Positions 38,745-48,820 are shown, counted from the first letter of the stretch. The stretch is DNA of 64,000 bases from Stenotrophomonas rhizophila (GCF_003751305.1 NZ_RJKV01000001.1:1221586-1285585); one strand, 5' to 3'. Program-made: numbers and translations. The notes: generated from the sequence alone by a model not told the origin.

Positions 38745-40928
38745 TCAGTTGGCGCTGGCAATCTGGCGGATACGTTGCAGCACCGAGGTCTGGCCGTCGT
38801 CCAGGTGGAAGCGCGCCACCCCGTCGGCCAGCAGCCCGGCCTGATGCTCCATGCCGTGCGTGGCCGTCATGGACTCTTCCACCAGTGCGGCGTTCTGGCG
38901 GGTGTTGACGTCCATCTGCGCGATGCTCTGGTTGACCTGTTCGATGCCCATCGACTGTTCCTGCGAGGCGGCGGAGATCTCGCCCATGATGTCGTTGACC
39001 TGGCGCACGGCAGTGACGATATCGCCCATGGTGGCCCCGGCACGATCGACCAGCTGGCTGCCATGGGCCACCTTGCCGACCGAGTCGTCGATCAGCGTCT
39101 TGATCTCCTTGGCGGCGTCGGCCGAGCGCTGGGCCAGGGTGCGCACTTCGGTGGCGACGACGGCGAAGCCGCGGCCCTGCTCACCGGCGCGGGCAGCTTC
39201 CACTGCGGCGTTGAGGGCCAGGATGTTGGTCTGGAACGCGATGCCATCGATCACCGAGATGATGTCGGCGATGCGGCGGGAGGAGGCCTGGATGCCGCTC
39301 ATGGTGCGGATGACTTCGCCGACCACCTCACCGCCCTGCGAAGCGACCTCCGACGCACCACTGGCCAGTCGATTGGCCTGGCGGGCATGCTCGGCATTCT
39401 GGCGCACGGTGGCGGTGAGTTCTTCCATCGTGGCGGCAGTTTCTTCCAGGCTGGCGGCCTGCTGCTCGGTGCGGCTGGAAAGACGGCCGTTGCCTTCGGA
39501 CATGCCGCTCGCCGCCGCGCTGAGGCTGCTGGACGCCGACTGGATGCTGGACACGATGCCGGTCAGCTGGTCGATCGTGGCGTTGGCATCGTCCTGGATG
39601 CGTGCGAACACCCCGTGGAAGTCGCCCTCCATGCGCGTGGTGAGATCGCCCCGCGACAGCGCGGAGAGAAGCTGTGAGATCTGTTCGATGCTGCTCGCGT
39701 TGGCATCCAGCAGGCCGTTGAGGTGCTCGGCCAGCTGCAGGAAGAAGCCCTCCTTGCCGGCGGTCTCGACGCGGCTGGCGAAGTCGCCGTTGGCGGCGGC
39801 GTGCACGATGCGGCCCAGTTCCTCTTCCACCTGCAGTTCGGTGGTGCGGTCGGCCCATTCCACCACGAAGCCCTGGCGCTGGCCGCCGCTGCCGATGATC
39901 GGGTTGACGATCAGGCGCATCACGCGGCCGCCGATACGGATCTGGGCGCGGTAGGTGCCCTCCAGCGTATCGAGCAGCTTGGCCTGGTGGGCGGGGTGGC
40001 GGTGGAAGATATCGATGTTGCGCCCGATCAGATCGCGGGCGTTGAACTGCGGCAGGTCGCGGCGCAGATCCTGCTCGACACCGCTGAGCATGTGTTGCAG
40101 TGGGCGATTGACGAACACGATGTTGCGGTCGCGGTCGGCGATCATGACGTGGGTGGTGACGTCATCCAGCGCGGTGCGGATACGCAGGGTGTCGGCAAGG
40201 CTGGCCTGTTCGCGTTGGCGGCGATCCAGCAGTTGCTGGCTGGTCTGGACCAGGGTGTGCGCGAGCGAATCAGCGGGGAAGTCGTCGGGATGTACCCCGG
40301 CCGGCAGCGGCTGGTCATTGACCACCCCGCGTGCCATGGCGGCCAGCGCGCGCGGGTCGTGGCCGATCAGCAGCAGCTGGCGCCGCATCTGCACTGCCAT
40401 GGCGCTGAGCAGGGCGGTTTCCACGATGACGTAGGTGGCGTGCAGCACGACCACGCCGAAGCCGCTGCCGGCAGCGAACACGGGCGTCGGCGTGCCCCGT
40501 GACTGCAGGTAGAAAAACAGCAGGTGATGCACGGCGATGGCGGCAGCCGCGACCACGATCGGCAGCCAATCGCGGTAATACAGCAGCAGGGCGATCAATA
40601 CGATCACCGTGAAGTGCGTTTCCAGCATGCCGTGGGTCTGGTGGATCAAGGTGGCGGCCAGCACCATCCACGCCAGCGCGACGGTGCAGCGCGACAGGCG
40701 CGTACCCGGCAGCCAGCGGGTCTGCAGGGCGACCAGCACCAGGCTGGGCAGGGTGATGGCCAGGAAGGGCGTCCATAAGCCGCTGCGGAAGGCCAGCACC
40801 ACGGAGGCGAGCGACAGCAGTGCGGTCACCATCAGGAACAGACGATCGGCCTCGGCCGCCATGACCTGCAGGTACGGGACCTTCTCGTGACCTACCATCG
40901 ACGAGAGGGTAGTTGTGTGGGCGGACAT
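38745..40928 (-). CDS. Methyl-accepting chemotaxis protein 3 (polytopic N-terminus, PAS domain, no WQEF tail)
   Basis: A 727-residue receptor. Instead of a periplasmic sensor, the N-terminus has about six hydrophobic segments in residues 30-190. A PAS domain follows near 240-360 ([41 protein letters not shown]), then the signalling domain. It ends in RQIASAN and lacks the WQEF tail of the other three. The ATG at 40928 is chosen because GGAG lies eight bases upstream; an in-frame start at 40949 has no site. The thioredoxin-like gene ends five bases before it, so both are one operon. A redox or energy sensor role is inferred from the architecture. Confidence 0.9.
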   Translation of the reverse strand: MSAHTTTLSSMVGHEKVPYLQVMAAEADRLFLMVTALLSLASVVLAFRSGLWTPFLAITLPSLVLVALQTRWLPGTRLSRCTVALAWMVLAATLIHQTHGMLETHFTVIVLIALLLYYRDWLPIVVAAAAIAVHHLLFFYLQSRGTPTPVFAAGSGFGVVVLHATYVIVETALLSAMAVQMRRQLLLIGHDPRALAAMARGVVNDQPLPAGVHPDDFPADSLAHTLVQTSQQLLDRRQREQASLADTLRIRTALDDVTTHVMIADRDRNIVFVNRPLQHMLSGVEQDLRRDLPQFNARDLIGRNIDIFHRHPAHQAKLLDTLEGTYRAQIRIGGRVMRLIVNPIIGSGGQRQGFVVEWADRTTELQVEEELGRIVHAAANGDFASRVETAGKEGFFLQLAEHLNGLLDANASSIEQISQLLSALSRGDLTTRMEGDFHGVFARIQDDANATIDQLTGIVSSIQSASSSLSAAASGMSEGNGRLSSRTEQQAASLEETAATMEELTATVRQNAEHARQANRLASGASEVASQGGEVVGEVIRTMSGIQASSRRIADIISVIDGIAFQTNILALNAAVEAARAGEQGRGFAVVATEVRTLAQRSADAAKEIKTLIDDSVGKVAHGSQLVDRAGATMGDIVTAVRQVNDIMGEISAASQEQSMGIEQVNQSIAQMDVNTRQNAALVEESMTATHGMEHQAGLLADGVARFHLDDGQTSVLQRIRQIASAN

Positions 40929-40933
40929 GCGGG

Positions 40934-41410
40934 TCACTCCTGTGGGCATGAGCAGGGGGAGGGAATAATGAGAGGGGCCTGCGGATGGGCAAGCAACTGC
41001 TGGATAAGGGGCGCGGCCGAGGGCGAGCGACCGCCGCAGCCGAGATCGAGCTGCGCGGGCCCGGCATAGACAAGGCGACGGGAGGCATCCAGCACCACCC
41101 AGGCATAGGGCAGTGCGGCAGCGAGGTCACGACGGTCGATGACGTGCAGCGCCGGCTGGGCGACGGCCGCTGCTGCGCACGGACAGTGCCCGGCGGCCAG
41201 CAGGAGAATCGGCGTGCCGACAGCAGGGACCGGTCCACCGAGGCTGTCCAGGATCTGCTCGGCGGTCATCGCCTGTGGTGGCGTGGGCAGCGAGCGCAAC
41301 AGCGCCGGCAGCACCCAGCCCAGCCAGAGTGAGAGCAGGAGCAGGCCCGCCACGGCGCGTGGGGTCGTGATCTGCGGGGGGTGAAATACCGGTGTCATCG
41401 CGGTGTTCAT
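40934..41410 (-). CDS. Membrane-anchored thioredoxin-fold-like protein with CPC motif
   Basis: A 158-residue protein with one N-terminal anchor ([20 protein letters not shown]) and a periplasmic part. The line [15 protein letters not shown] places a CPC motif at the end of a beta strand, like the active site of thioredoxin-fold proteins (DUF6436-like). Its start is 35 bases from a FliA-type promoter and its stop is five bases before receptor 3. Co-expression with a receptor is thus clear from layout. A role in passing redox state to it is only a guess. Confidence 0.65.
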   Translation of the reverse strand: MNTAMTPVFHPPQITTPRAVAGLLLLSLWLGWVLPALLRSLPTPPQAMTAEQILDSLGGPVPAVGTPILLLAAGHCPCAAAAVAQPALHVIDRRDLAAALPYAWVVLDASRRLVYAGPAQLDLGCGGRSPSAAPLIQQLLAHPQAPLIIPSPCSCPQE

Positions 41411-41444
41411 GCTGCTGGCATCCCTGCGCAACTCGATAGAGCCG

Positions 41445-41472
41445 ATAGCGGCGCGAACCGCCGCGAACTTGA
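41445..41472 (-). promoter_or_regulatory. Candidate FliA promoter of the CPC protein / receptor 3 operon
   Basis: On the minus strand TCAAG, 15 bases, GCCGCTAT. It is a weaker match than the others but at the right spacing and place. Confidence 0.6.
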
Positions 41473-41544
41473 TGGTTGGCCGCCATCATTGTGCTGAATT
41501 CGGTAAGGAAGATGACCGTATCGGTGGCCTGCCGGCGGCCAGAA

Positions 41545-41576
41545 CGACGACACCCCGCCGGAGCGGGGTGTCGTCG
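41545..41576 (-). terminator. Terminator after receptor 4
   Basis: CGACGACACCCCG pairs perfectly with CGGGGTGTCGTCG around a six-base loop, with TT following on the minus strand. Confidence 0.8.
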
Positions 41577-41604
41577 TGTCATTGGTGGCGACCGCGGGGC
41601 AGGA

Positions 41605-43863
41605 TCAGAATTCCTGCCACTCGCTGTCGTTGACCATCGCCGGTTCGCGGGTCATGGGCCGACGCGCGGCAGCGCTGCTCGGCTTGGCCGGAGCGGCGGC
41701 ACGCGGTGCCGGTGCGGCGGAGGCGCGCGCAACGGCTGCACGCGCAGCTGGCACCGGTGTCACGCCCGCGCGGCTGTCGAGCTTGAACAGCGCGACGGCA
41801 TCGGTGAGGTCGCCGGCCTGCTCTTCCATCGCGCGGGCAGCGGCGGTGGCTTCTTCCACCAGCGCGGCGTTCTGCTGGGTGGTTTCGTCCATCTGCACCA
41901 CGGTCTGGTTGACCTGCTCGATACCGGCAGACTGTTCCTGCGAGGCGGCGGAGATCTCGGCCATGATGTCGGTCACGCGCTGCACCGAGGCGACGATCTC
42001 GCCCATGGTGGCACCGGCCTGGTTGACCAGCTGCGAGCCTTCGGCCACCTTGCCGACGGACTCATCGATCAGACCCTTGATCTCCTTGGCGGCACCGGCC
42101 GAACGCTGGGCCAGGGTGCGCACTTCGGAGGCGACGACCGCGAAACCACGGCCCTGCTCACCGGCGCGGGCGGCTTCGACCGCAGCGTTGAGCGCCAGGA
42201 TGTTGGTCTGGAAGGCGATGCCGTCGATCACGGTGATGATGTCGGCGATACGACGCGAGGACGCGTCGATCTCGTGCATGGTGCTGACCACGCGACCGAC
42301 CACATCACCGCCCTGCGAGGCGACCGAATGCGCACCGATGGCCAGCTGGTTGGCCTGGCGTGCGTGCTCGGCGTTCTGGCGCACGGTGGAGGTGAGTTCC
42401 TCCATCGAGGCAGCGGTCTCTTCCAGGTTGGCGGCCTGCTGCTCGGTACGGCGCGACAGGTCGTTGTTGCCCGAGGCGATCTCGCCGGCGGCGGTGCTGA
42501 TGCTCGACGAGGCCTGCTGGATGCGACCGACGATCTGGGTCAGCTGGGCAACGGTGGAGTTGGCATCGTCACGCATGCTGGCGAAGACGCCGTGGAACTC
42601 GCCGTGCATGCGCGCGGTCAGGTCACCATTGGCGATCGACTGCAGCAGATGCGAAAGCTGGGACAGGTTGCCGTCGGCCACTTCCATCATCGTGTTGAGG
42701 TTTTCGATCATGACCCGGAAGTCATGCTCGAAGCGCATCGCGTCGCCACGCTGGGTGAAGTCGCCCGACGCAGCGGCCTGGGCCAGGGATTGGATCTGCG
42801 TGTTGATCGCCAGCAGGCTGGCCTTGGCGGCATCCATCGATTCATGCAGGATCGCGCGGCTGCCCGGCAGACGACGGGCGTTCTGCGAGAGATCACCGCT
42901 GGCGTACTGGTTGAGCACGGCGATGGCATCGGTGATCGCGTCCAGATGCTCGAAGATCATCGTGTTGATGCCCACGGCCAGTTCCCCGTACACCCCCGGG
43001 AAGTCCTGCGGAATGCGGTGGCTCATGTCCGGGCCGGCATGCATCTCGGCCATGCGCTGGGTTTCCACTGAGAAGCGGCGCAGCATCACGGTCATATCGC
43101 GGGTGGCGGCCAGCATCTTGCCGGCTTCGTCCTTGCTGGTGGACTGGATGTTGACCGACAGATCGCCACGCGACACCGACTGGATCGCGTGCACGGCCTG
43201 GGCCAGCGGGCGGGTGATGGCGCGGGCGATGACCACGCCCATGGCAGCGGCCAGCAATGCCAGCAGCACCATACAGGCGATGATCGCGTAGACGCTGTTC
43301 TGGTGGATGGTGTTGGCACGCTCCACGCGGCGTGCAATCACGCCGTTGCTGTACTCGCCCAGTTCCTTCATGGCAGCGAACAGTGCACGGCGAGCGGGAC
43401 GCGACTGCTCATCGGAGATCTGCTGCGCACCAGCGTTGTCGCCGGCCGCGATGGCCTGCTTGATCGCTGCGTTCGCCTTGAAGTAGTCCGCATTGCGTGC
43501 GGCGACGACTTCGTAAAGCTCACGTTCCTTCGGCTCGGCCGGCAGGGCGGCGTAGGCAGCCATCTCGTCGTGGACCACTTTGCCCGTGGTTTCCATGCGC
43601 TTGTCGTAGTCGGCGACCGACTCCGGCTTGTCGAGCACGGTCAGCTGTGCCATTTCGTAGGTGCGGAATTCACCGAGCTGGGCGCGGATTTCGCCCAGGT
43701 GCTGCACCGACGGAATGTCGTTGGTGCTCATCGCACGCAGCTGTTCATTGGCCTCACCCAGGCGCACCAGGGCAAAGGTGCCCAGCGCCAGGGTCATCAG
43801 CGTGGTGAGGGCGAACCCCACGGTGAGCTTTCGGGCGATGGGTAGATCGTGGAACCACTTCAT
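41605..43863 (-). CDS. Methyl-accepting chemotaxis protein 4 (four-helix-bundle sensor, WQEF tail)
   Basis: A 752-residue Tar/Tsr-like receptor. Its N-terminal span ([21 protein letters not shown]) and a second span near 190-215 flank a helical ligand domain. HAMP, an extra HAMP-like linker and the signalling domain follow; the tip reads [24 protein letters not shown]. The tail is long and Ala/Pro-rich and ends in EWQEF. The signalling half is almost the same as in receptors 1 and 2, which suggests recent duplication or gene conversion. The start at 43863 fits the usual short basic N-terminus. A FliA-like site lies 116 bases upstream. Confidence 0.93.
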   Translation of the reverse strand: MKWFHDLPIARKLTVGFALTTLMTLALGTFALVRLGEANEQLRAMSTNDIPSVQHLGEIRAQLGEFRTYEMAQLTVLDKPESVADYDKRMETTGKVVHDEMAAYAALPAEPKERELYEVVAARNADYFKANAAIKQAIAAGDNAGAQQISDEQSRPARRALFAAMKELGEYSNGVIARRVERANTIHQNSVYAIIACMVLLALLAAAMGVVIARAITRPLAQAVHAIQSVSRGDLSVNIQSTSKDEAGKMLAATRDMTVMLRRFSVETQRMAEMHAGPDMSHRIPQDFPGVYGELAVGINTMIFEHLDAITDAIAVLNQYASGDLSQNARRLPGSRAILHESMDAAKASLLAINTQIQSLAQAAASGDFTQRGDAMRFEHDFRVMIENLNTMMEVADGNLSQLSHLLQSIANGDLTARMHGEFHGVFASMRDDANSTVAQLTQIVGRIQQASSSISTAAGEIASGNNDLSRRTEQQAANLEETAASMEELTSTVRQNAEHARQANQLAIGAHSVASQGGDVVGRVVSTMHEIDASSRRIADIITVIDGIAFQTNILALNAAVEAARAGEQGRGFAVVASEVRTLAQRSAGAAKEIKGLIDESVGKVAEGSQLVNQAGATMGEIVASVQRVTDIMAEISAASQEQSAGIEQVNQTVVQMDETTQQNAALVEEATAAARAMEEQAGDLTDAVALFKLDSRAGVTPVPAARAAVARASAAPAPRAAAPAKPSSAAARRPMTREPAMVNDSEWQEF

Positions 43864-43978
43864 GATGGGAACTCCGGGCAGGGCGTAGGCGCGCAGCCGT
43901 GGGGAACTGGGCGAGATGGCGTGGTGGGGAAAGGTGAGGCGACCGCTGCGCGACATCTATCGGTGTCGCTATTGCCGA

Positions 43979-44006
43979 TAACGGCGTTGCAGCGCGACAA
44001 CTTAAT
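43979..44006 (-). promoter_or_regulatory. Candidate FliA promoter of receptor 4
   Basis: On the minus strand TTAAG, 15 bases, GCCGTTAT. It lies in the 367-base gap between cheA (end 44231) and receptor 4, which otherwise holds the cheA terminator and no gene I can support. Confidence 0.6.
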
Positions 44007-44170
44007 AGCGCCCGTCACATTGAGTTCACATTTTTTCTGTGAGCTCGATCAAAAACGGGCGTTTCGCGGCGGTGCGTGCTGTCTGAGGCGGTCGCAGGCG
44101 GTCGCAGGGACGCCGGGTGCCGACGAAGTTCACAGTTGCGCCGGGATGCGTCCGGGATCGCGTAGGCGCG

Positions 44171-44204
44171 CAAAAACGCCGCCACTCCGGGGGAGCGGCG
44201 GCGT
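44171..44204 (-). terminator. Terminator of the second cheA
   Basis: On the minus strand ACGCCGCC-GCTCC pairs with GGAGT-GGCGGCGT, followed by TTTTT. It lies 27 bases after the cheA stop. Confidence 0.85.
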
Positions 44205-44230
44205 CAGGAGGCAGCGTATGGCAGGGGCGG

Positions 44231-46201
44231 TCAGGCCGCCTGTGGCACCTTCAGCGAGCGCACCAGACCGCCGATGTCAACGATCAACGCCACGCGGCCA
44301 TCGCCGAGGATGGTGGCGCCGGAGACGCCGCTGATGCGGCGGTAGTTGTTCTCGATGTTCTTGACCACGACCTGCTGCTGGCCGACCAGCTCGTCCACTT
44401 CCAGCGCGATCTTCTGGCCATCGCCTTCGACGACCACCACCAGGGGTTCTACCTGGGAATGACCGCCGTAGCCGTAGTAATCGCTGAGCGAGAGGATCGG
44501 CAGATACTCGCCACGGACCCGCAGCACGCGACCTTCGCCGGCCATGGTGCGGATGTCGTCGCCCTTCGGCTGCAGGGCTTCCAGCACATAGGCCAGGGGC
44601 AGGATCAGGGTTTCACCGGCGACCGAGACGGTCATCCCGTCGAGGATGGCCAGGGTCAGCGGCAGGCGGATCAGCACGCGGGTGCCGTTGCCGGCCTGGC
44701 TTTCCAGCTGGACTTCACCACCCAGGGCCTGGATGTTGCGGCGGACCACGTCCATGCCCACGCCACGCCCCGACAGATCCGTGACGGCATCGGCGGTGGA
44801 GAAGCCCGGCTGGAAGATCAGGTCCCACACCTGCGAATCAGTGGGGTTGTCCGGCACGCTCAGGCCACGCTCAAGCGCCTTGGACAGGATCTTGTCGCGG
44901 TTCAGACCGCGGCCGTCGTCGCTGACTTCGATGACGATGTGACCGCCCTGGTGCGAGGCCGCCAGCGTGATCGTGCCGGTTTCGTCCTTGCCCGCCTCAC
45001 GACGCACGTCCGGCATTTCCAGGCCGTGATCGATCGAGTTGCGGACCAGGTGCACCAGTGGATCGGCGATCTTTTCGATCAGGCCCTTGTCCAGCTCGGT
45101 GCCTTCGCCGATGGTGCGCAGACGCACGTGCTTGCCCAGGCGCGAGGACAGATCGCGGACCAGGCGCGGGAAGCGGCGGAACACCGCGTCCACTGGCAGC
45201 ATGCGCACGCCAATGACTGCTTCCTGCAGATCGCGCGTGTTGCGCTCCAGCAGGTCCAGGCCGGTCAGCAACTGCTCGGCCTGCGCCGGATCCAGTGCAT
45301 GCGAGACCTGCTTGAGCATGGCCTGGGTGATGACCAGTTCGCCGACCAGGTTGATCAGTGCATCGACCTTGTCCACGCTGACGCGGATCGAGGTTTCCGC
45401 TTCGTGGGCCGCGGCAGGCGCAGCGGCTGCGGCGGCCTGTGCTGCGGGTGCAGCAGGCTTGGCCTCGACCGGTGCGCTGGTGGCCAGGCTCGGCGGTGCG
45501 GCCGGACGGATGTCCAGTTCGCAATCGTCCACGACCCAGGCAAAGGTATCTTCGATCTTGCTGCGCGGGACCTTGCCGACCAGGCCCAGATCCCACGCGA
45601 GGTGGGCCTCGAGCGGGTCGAGCTGATCGAAGCCGGGCAGGCGCTCCATGCGGGCGGCGACCTGCAGCGAGCCCAGGTGTTCGAGCTCGCGGATGATGCG
45701 CAGCGGGTCGTTGCCGCTCATGAACAGCGACGGCGCCGGCACGAAACCGATCTGCCACGCTTCGGGCGTGTCATCGACCTTGGCCGCGGCCACCGGTGCG
45801 GCCGTGGCGGCCTGGCCGGTCAGTACCGCTTCCAGACGCGCCTTGATGTCGGCGACGGACTGCGGGTCGGCCGGTTGGCCGTGTTCGGCTTCACGCAGCA
45901 ACGCGCGCAGGACATCCACGGAAGCCAGCATCGCGTCGACCGCGGCCGGCTCCAGCGCGCGCTTGCCGGCGCGCAGTTCGTCCAGCAGCGTTTCCAGCAC
46001 ATGCGTCAGCGAGGCGATCGCGTCGAAGCCGAAGGTGCCGGCACCGCCCTTGATCGAGTGCGCAGCGCGGAACACCGAGTTGATGATTTCCGGGTCCTGC
46101 TGGCCCGATTCAAGCGCCAGCAGGCCAGCTTCCATCGCGTCCAGCCCCTCGCGGCTCTCTTCGAAGAAAGTGGCGTGGAAACGTTGCAGATCCATGCTCA
46201 T
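44231..46201 (-). CDS. cheA: Chemotaxis histidine kinase CheA (second copy, with P2 domain)
   Basis: A 656-residue kinase with all five parts. P1 has His48 in FRAAHSIKGGAGTFG. A P2-like response-regulator docking domain (about 145-225, with WQIGFVPAPSLFMSGNDPLRIIRELEHLG) is followed by an Ala-rich linker. The P3 dimerisation domain begins near VDKVDALINLVGELVITQ. P4 has the ATP lid motifs LVRNSIDHGLEMP, DDGRGL and GRGVGMDVV, and P5 is CheW-like. It is the last gene of the STAS-cheY-cheA unit. It starts 46 bases after cheY. This copy, not the first, keeps a P2 domain. Confidence 0.95.
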   Translation of the reverse strand: MSMDLQRFHATFFEESREGLDAMEAGLLALESGQQDPEIINSVFRAAHSIKGGAGTFGFDAIASLTHVLETLLDELRAGKRALEPAAVDAMLASVDVLRALLREAEHGQPADPQSVADIKARLEAVLTGQAATAAPVAAAKVDDTPEAWQIGFVPAPSLFMSGNDPLRIIRELEHLGSLQVAARMERLPGFDQLDPLEAHLAWDLGLVGKVPRSKIEDTFAWVVDDCELDIRPAAPPSLATSAPVEAKPAAPAAQAAAAAAPAAAHEAETSIRVSVDKVDALINLVGELVITQAMLKQVSHALDPAQAEQLLTGLDLLERNTRDLQEAVIGVRMLPVDAVFRRFPRLVRDLSSRLGKHVRLRTIGEGTELDKGLIEKIADPLVHLVRNSIDHGLEMPDVRREAGKDETGTITLAASHQGGHIVIEVSDDGRGLNRDKILSKALERGLSVPDNPTDSQVWDLIFQPGFSTADAVTDLSGRGVGMDVVRRNIQALGGEVQLESQAGNGTRVLIRLPLTLAILDGMTVSVAGETLILPLAYVLEALQPKGDDIRTMAGEGRVLRVRGEYLPILSLSDYYGYGGHSQVEPLVVVVEGDGQKIALEVDELVGQQQVVVKNIENNYRRISGVSGATILGDGRVALIVDIGGLVRSLKVPQAA

Positions 46202-46247
46202 GGTGCGGGGTGTCCAGTTGCGAGGGGAGGGAAGGGTGGAGCGAGGC

Positions 46248-46613
46248 TCAGCCCAGGACTTTCTGGACGGTGGCGACCAGCTGTTCCGGGTTGAACGGCT
46301 TGACCAGCCAACCCGTTGCGCCGGCGGCCTTGCCTTCGGACTTCTTGTCGGCCGCCGATTCGGTGGTCAGCATCAGCATCGGGGTGAACTTGTAGTCCGG
46401 CAGCTGGCGCAGTTCGCGGATCAGCGAAATGCCATCCATGTTGGGCATGTTGACGTCGGTCACCACCGCGTTGAAGCGCTGGCCCTTCGCACGGCCCAGC
46501 GCGACGGCGCCGTCCTCGGCTTCTTCGACGGAAAAACCGGCCGAGGTGAGGGCGAAAGAGACCATCTGGCGCATCGACGCCGAATCGTCCACCACCAAGA
46601 TACGTGCGCTCAT
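46248..46613 (-). CDS. CheY-like response regulator (paired with the second CheA)
   Basis: A 121-residue single receiver domain. Phosphorylation-site residues are all present: VDDSASMRQ, the aspartate in AVVTDVNMPNMDG, the threonine in LMLTTESAADK, and the lysine in GWLVKPFNPEQL. It differs from the CheY beside FliA and more resembles the regulators coupled to STAS/CheA units. Its start overlaps the STAS gene stop (ATGA). Whether it binds the motor switch or acts as a phosphate sink is not visible. Confidence 0.92.
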   Translation of the reverse strand: MSARILVVDDSASMRQMVSFALTSAGFSVEEAEDGAVALGRAKGQRFNAVVTDVNMPNMDGISLIRELRQLPDYKFTPMLMLTTESAADKKSEGKAAGATGWLVKPFNPEQLVATVQKVLG

Positions 46614-46918
46614 GCAGCGTTCTCCACAGATTTCAGGTTGTCATGGGGTGCTTCCAGGCCGAGGGCCTGGGTGACGCCGAGCAGACGCGCGGCATCACGG
46701 AAGGTTGCGGTGCAACCGTGGAATCCGGTGGGATGCCCGGCCTTGCGGCGGGCCTCGACGAATGCGCACAGCACCTGCACCGAGGCGGTATGGATACGGC
46801 CGACCTGGCTGGCATCCAGCGTCAGATCGCCTTCCTGGTCCACCAGGGGGGCCAAACGTGTTTTGAGCTCGGTGCTGGTCTCGATACCGAGATCATCACC
46901 CAGTGCGACAGTGCTCAT
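46610..46918 (-). CDS. STAS-domain protein
   Basis: A 102-residue STAS domain, similar to anti-sigma-factor antagonists. It shows LTLDASQVGRIHTASVQVLCAFVEARRKAG, where the phosphorylatable Ser/Thr normally sits. The ATG at 46918 is preceded by GGAG with five bases between. Its stop overlaps the cheY start. STAS proteins of this kind sit at the head of chemosensory operons in several gammaproteobacteria. The exact role is unclear. A FliA promoter lies 31 bases upstream. Confidence 0.82.
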   Translation of the reverse strand: MSTVALGDDLGIETSTELKTRLAPLVDQEGDLTLDASQVGRIHTASVQVLCAFVEARRKAGHPTGFHGCTATFRDAARLLGVTQALGLEAPHDNLKSVENAA

Positions 46919-46948
46919 CTTTGCTCCGGACAAACGGTTCCGAGGTCT

Positions 46949-46975
46949 ATAACGGCCTAAACCAACAAAGCTTTA
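46949..46975 (-). promoter_or_regulatory. FliA promoter of the STAS-cheY-cheA operon
   Basis: On the minus strand TAAAGCTT, 11 bases, GCCGTTAT; one core mismatch in the -10 box. Confidence 0.78.
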
Positions 46976-46995
46976 GGGGAGGCGCCGGTTCCCGG

Positions 46996-48036
46996 TCAGT
47001 TCAACAGCTGCGTCGCATCCAGCAGGATCATCGGCTGGGCGCTGACCCGCGCGACGCCGCGGAACAGGTCGTTGGAAATCTGGCAGATGCGGGCGGTATC
47101 GGGCGGCTCGATCTGGGAGTCGGTGAGGTTGGCGACGTCTTCCACGGCCGAGACACGCAGACCCATGGTTTCACCGTTCTCTTCCAGCACGACGATGCGC
47201 GTGTTCGGATCGTTGTCGGCCGGCCCACTGCCCAGGTGGATGCCCAGGTCCATCACCGGCACGACCTGGCCGCGCAGATTCATGATGCCCAGCATTGCTG
47301 GCGACGTGCCGCGCAACGGCAGCAGCGGCACCGGGAGCACCACTTCCTGGACCTTGAGCAGCTCCAGCGCATACGCCTGGACACCGCAGCGCAGGCGCAG
47401 CCAGCGCGAGGTGCGCTCGCTGGCACGCCGGTTCTCGCGTGGGCTGGAGGCGGGATCGCGGGCCTGGCGCTGCAGTTCTTCCCAGCTGCCGGGCCGGCTC
47501 TGGGCCAACGTAGGTGTCTTGGCGCGGATGCTGGGGGCCAGTGGCATGGCGGGCATGGCGCGGGCGGCCGGAGCCGGTGGGGCGGCAGGGGCGGGCTCGG
47601 GCTCGGGTGCGGGAGCCGGCGGTGGTGCGGGCGCGGAGGGCACCACGTCCGCGTCGACGGTCATCAGGCCGCTCAATGACGGGTCGTTGCGGACTTCGTC
47701 CAGCAGGTCCTCGAAGCCAGGGGCGGGCACTGCAGCAGGTGCGATCACCGGCCCGGTTTCGTACACGACCTCCGCTGGCAGGTCGTCCCAACTGGGGCGC
47801 TGTTCATCTTCTGCCAGCGTCATCGCGCCGCTCAGTGAGGGGTCATTGCGGACCTCGTCGAGCAGGTCGTCGAGCACGGCAGCGGGCATCGTGTCGGTGA
47901 CAACGGCATCGGCGTCGACGCCCGGCGTCGTGCCTGCATCGAGGGTCGCCACCGGGGCCGGTGCATCCGCCGGTGCCGGAACGGCGTCGCCGAGCAGTTG
48001 CTCCAGGTAATCATCCAGTACGCCGGCAGTGTTCAT
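46996..48036 (-). CDS. CheW-domain protein with long N-terminal tail (ParP-like)
   Basis: A 346-residue protein. The C-terminal 150 residues form a CheW-like domain (YALELLKVQEVVLPVPLLPLRG, IMNLRGQVVPVMDLG). The N-terminal 190 residues are Pro/Ala-rich with two copies of LLDEVRNDPSLSG (near residues 58-70 and 111-123). It follows a ParA-like gene directly (ATGA overlap), as parP follows parC in Vibrio and Pseudomonas, where ParP anchors CheA arrays at the pole. I infer that role here. It could also serve as a plain CheW. Confidence 0.78.
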   Translation of the reverse strand: MNTAGVLDDYLEQLLGDAVPAPADAPAPVATLDAGTTPGVDADAVVTDTMPAAVLDDLLDEVRNDPSLSGAMTLAEDEQRPSWDDLPAEVVYETGPVIAPAAVPAPGFEDLLDEVRNDPSLSGLMTVDADVVPSAPAPPPAPAPEPEPAPAAPPAPAARAMPAMPLAPSIRAKTPTLAQSRPGSWEELQRQARDPASSPRENRRASERTSRWLRLRCGVQAYALELLKVQEVVLPVPLLPLRGTSPAMLGIMNLRGQVVPVMDLGIHLGSGPADNDPNTRIVVLEENGETMGLRVSAVEDVANLTDSQIEPPDTARICQISNDLFRGVARVSAQPMILLDATQLLN

Positions 48037-48815
48037 GCCGCGCGCTCCATCTGCTGCGCGTCGTCGGCCAGGATCCATTCCAGCGCGCGCCGATAGGCGG
48101 CCAGGCCGCGCCCCGGATAATCCTCGGACTGCGGCGGCACGGTCAGGCTGGCGGCATTGCAGATGCGGGTGTCGACCGGAATCGCATCTTCCCAGACACG
48201 CTGGCCGTGCTTGTCCTGCATCAGCTTGACGGTTTCGTTACCGGCGCGGGTGCGGCGGTCGAACAGGGTCGGCAGGATCGACATCGGCAGCGGACGGCGG
48301 CGCGAGCGCTCGACCATCTCGCCGGTTCGGACCATGCCGTCCAGGCCATGCAGCGCCAGCGGTTCGGCCTGGGTCGGGATGATCAGGCGGTCGGCCGCGG
48401 CCAGTGCGTTGATCATCAGCAGGCCCAGGGTGGGGGCGCAGTCGAGCAGGATGTAGTCGTGCTGGCCCTGGTGGCGGGCGAGTGCGTTCTGCAGCGCCAG
48501 GCCGAGGCCTGGCTGGTTCGCACTGCGGCGCTCCAGCGTGGCCAGTGCCGCCTGCGCGCACACGTAGTCCAAGCCGGGAATGCTGCTGTGATGGGCCAGG
48601 GTGATCAGCTCGGCCGGCGGGGCGCCGAACAGCTCCAGGACACCCTGCGGCGGTGGATCCAGCGGCACGCCGAAGGCCCGGGTGAGCGACGAATGCGGAT
48701 CCAGATCGATCAGCAGCACGCGGTGGCCCTGCGTGGCCAGACCACGGCCGAGCGCGAGCGTCGTGGTGGTCTTGCCCACGCCGCCTTTCTGATTGGCAAC
48801 AGCCCAGATACGCAT
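48033..48815 (-). CDS. ParA/MinD-family ATPase of the chemotaxis cluster (ParC-like)
   Basis: A 260-residue deviant-Walker ATPase with NQKGGVGKTTTTLALG at residues 8-23, the Walker A' region LIDLDPHSS and the Walker B DYILLDCAP. Such proteins in chemotaxis operons place the receptor-CheA arrays at cell poles and share them between daughters. The ATG at 48815 follows GGAG and is five bases after motB. Longer reading upstream is the shadow of motB. Confidence 0.9.
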   Translation of the reverse strand: MRIWAVANQKGGVGKTTTTLALGRGLATQGHRVLLIDLDPHSSLTRAFGVPLDPPPQGVLELFGAPPAELITLAHHSSIPGLDYVCAQAALATLERRSANQPGLGLALQNALARHQGQHDYILLDCAPTLGLLMINALAAADRLIIPTQAEPLALHGLDGMVRTGEMVERSRRRPLPMSILPTLFDRRTRAGNETVKLMQDKHGQRVWEDAIPVDTRICNAASLTVPPQSEDYPGRGLAAYRRALEWILADDAQQMERAA

Positions 48816-48820
48816 GCGGT

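Noticed and set aside
48033..48815. Plasmid-type ParA partition gene
   Set aside because: It is inside the chemotaxis operon between motB and a CheW-domain gene and lacks a ParB or centromere, so a chemotaxis ParC-like role is more likely.
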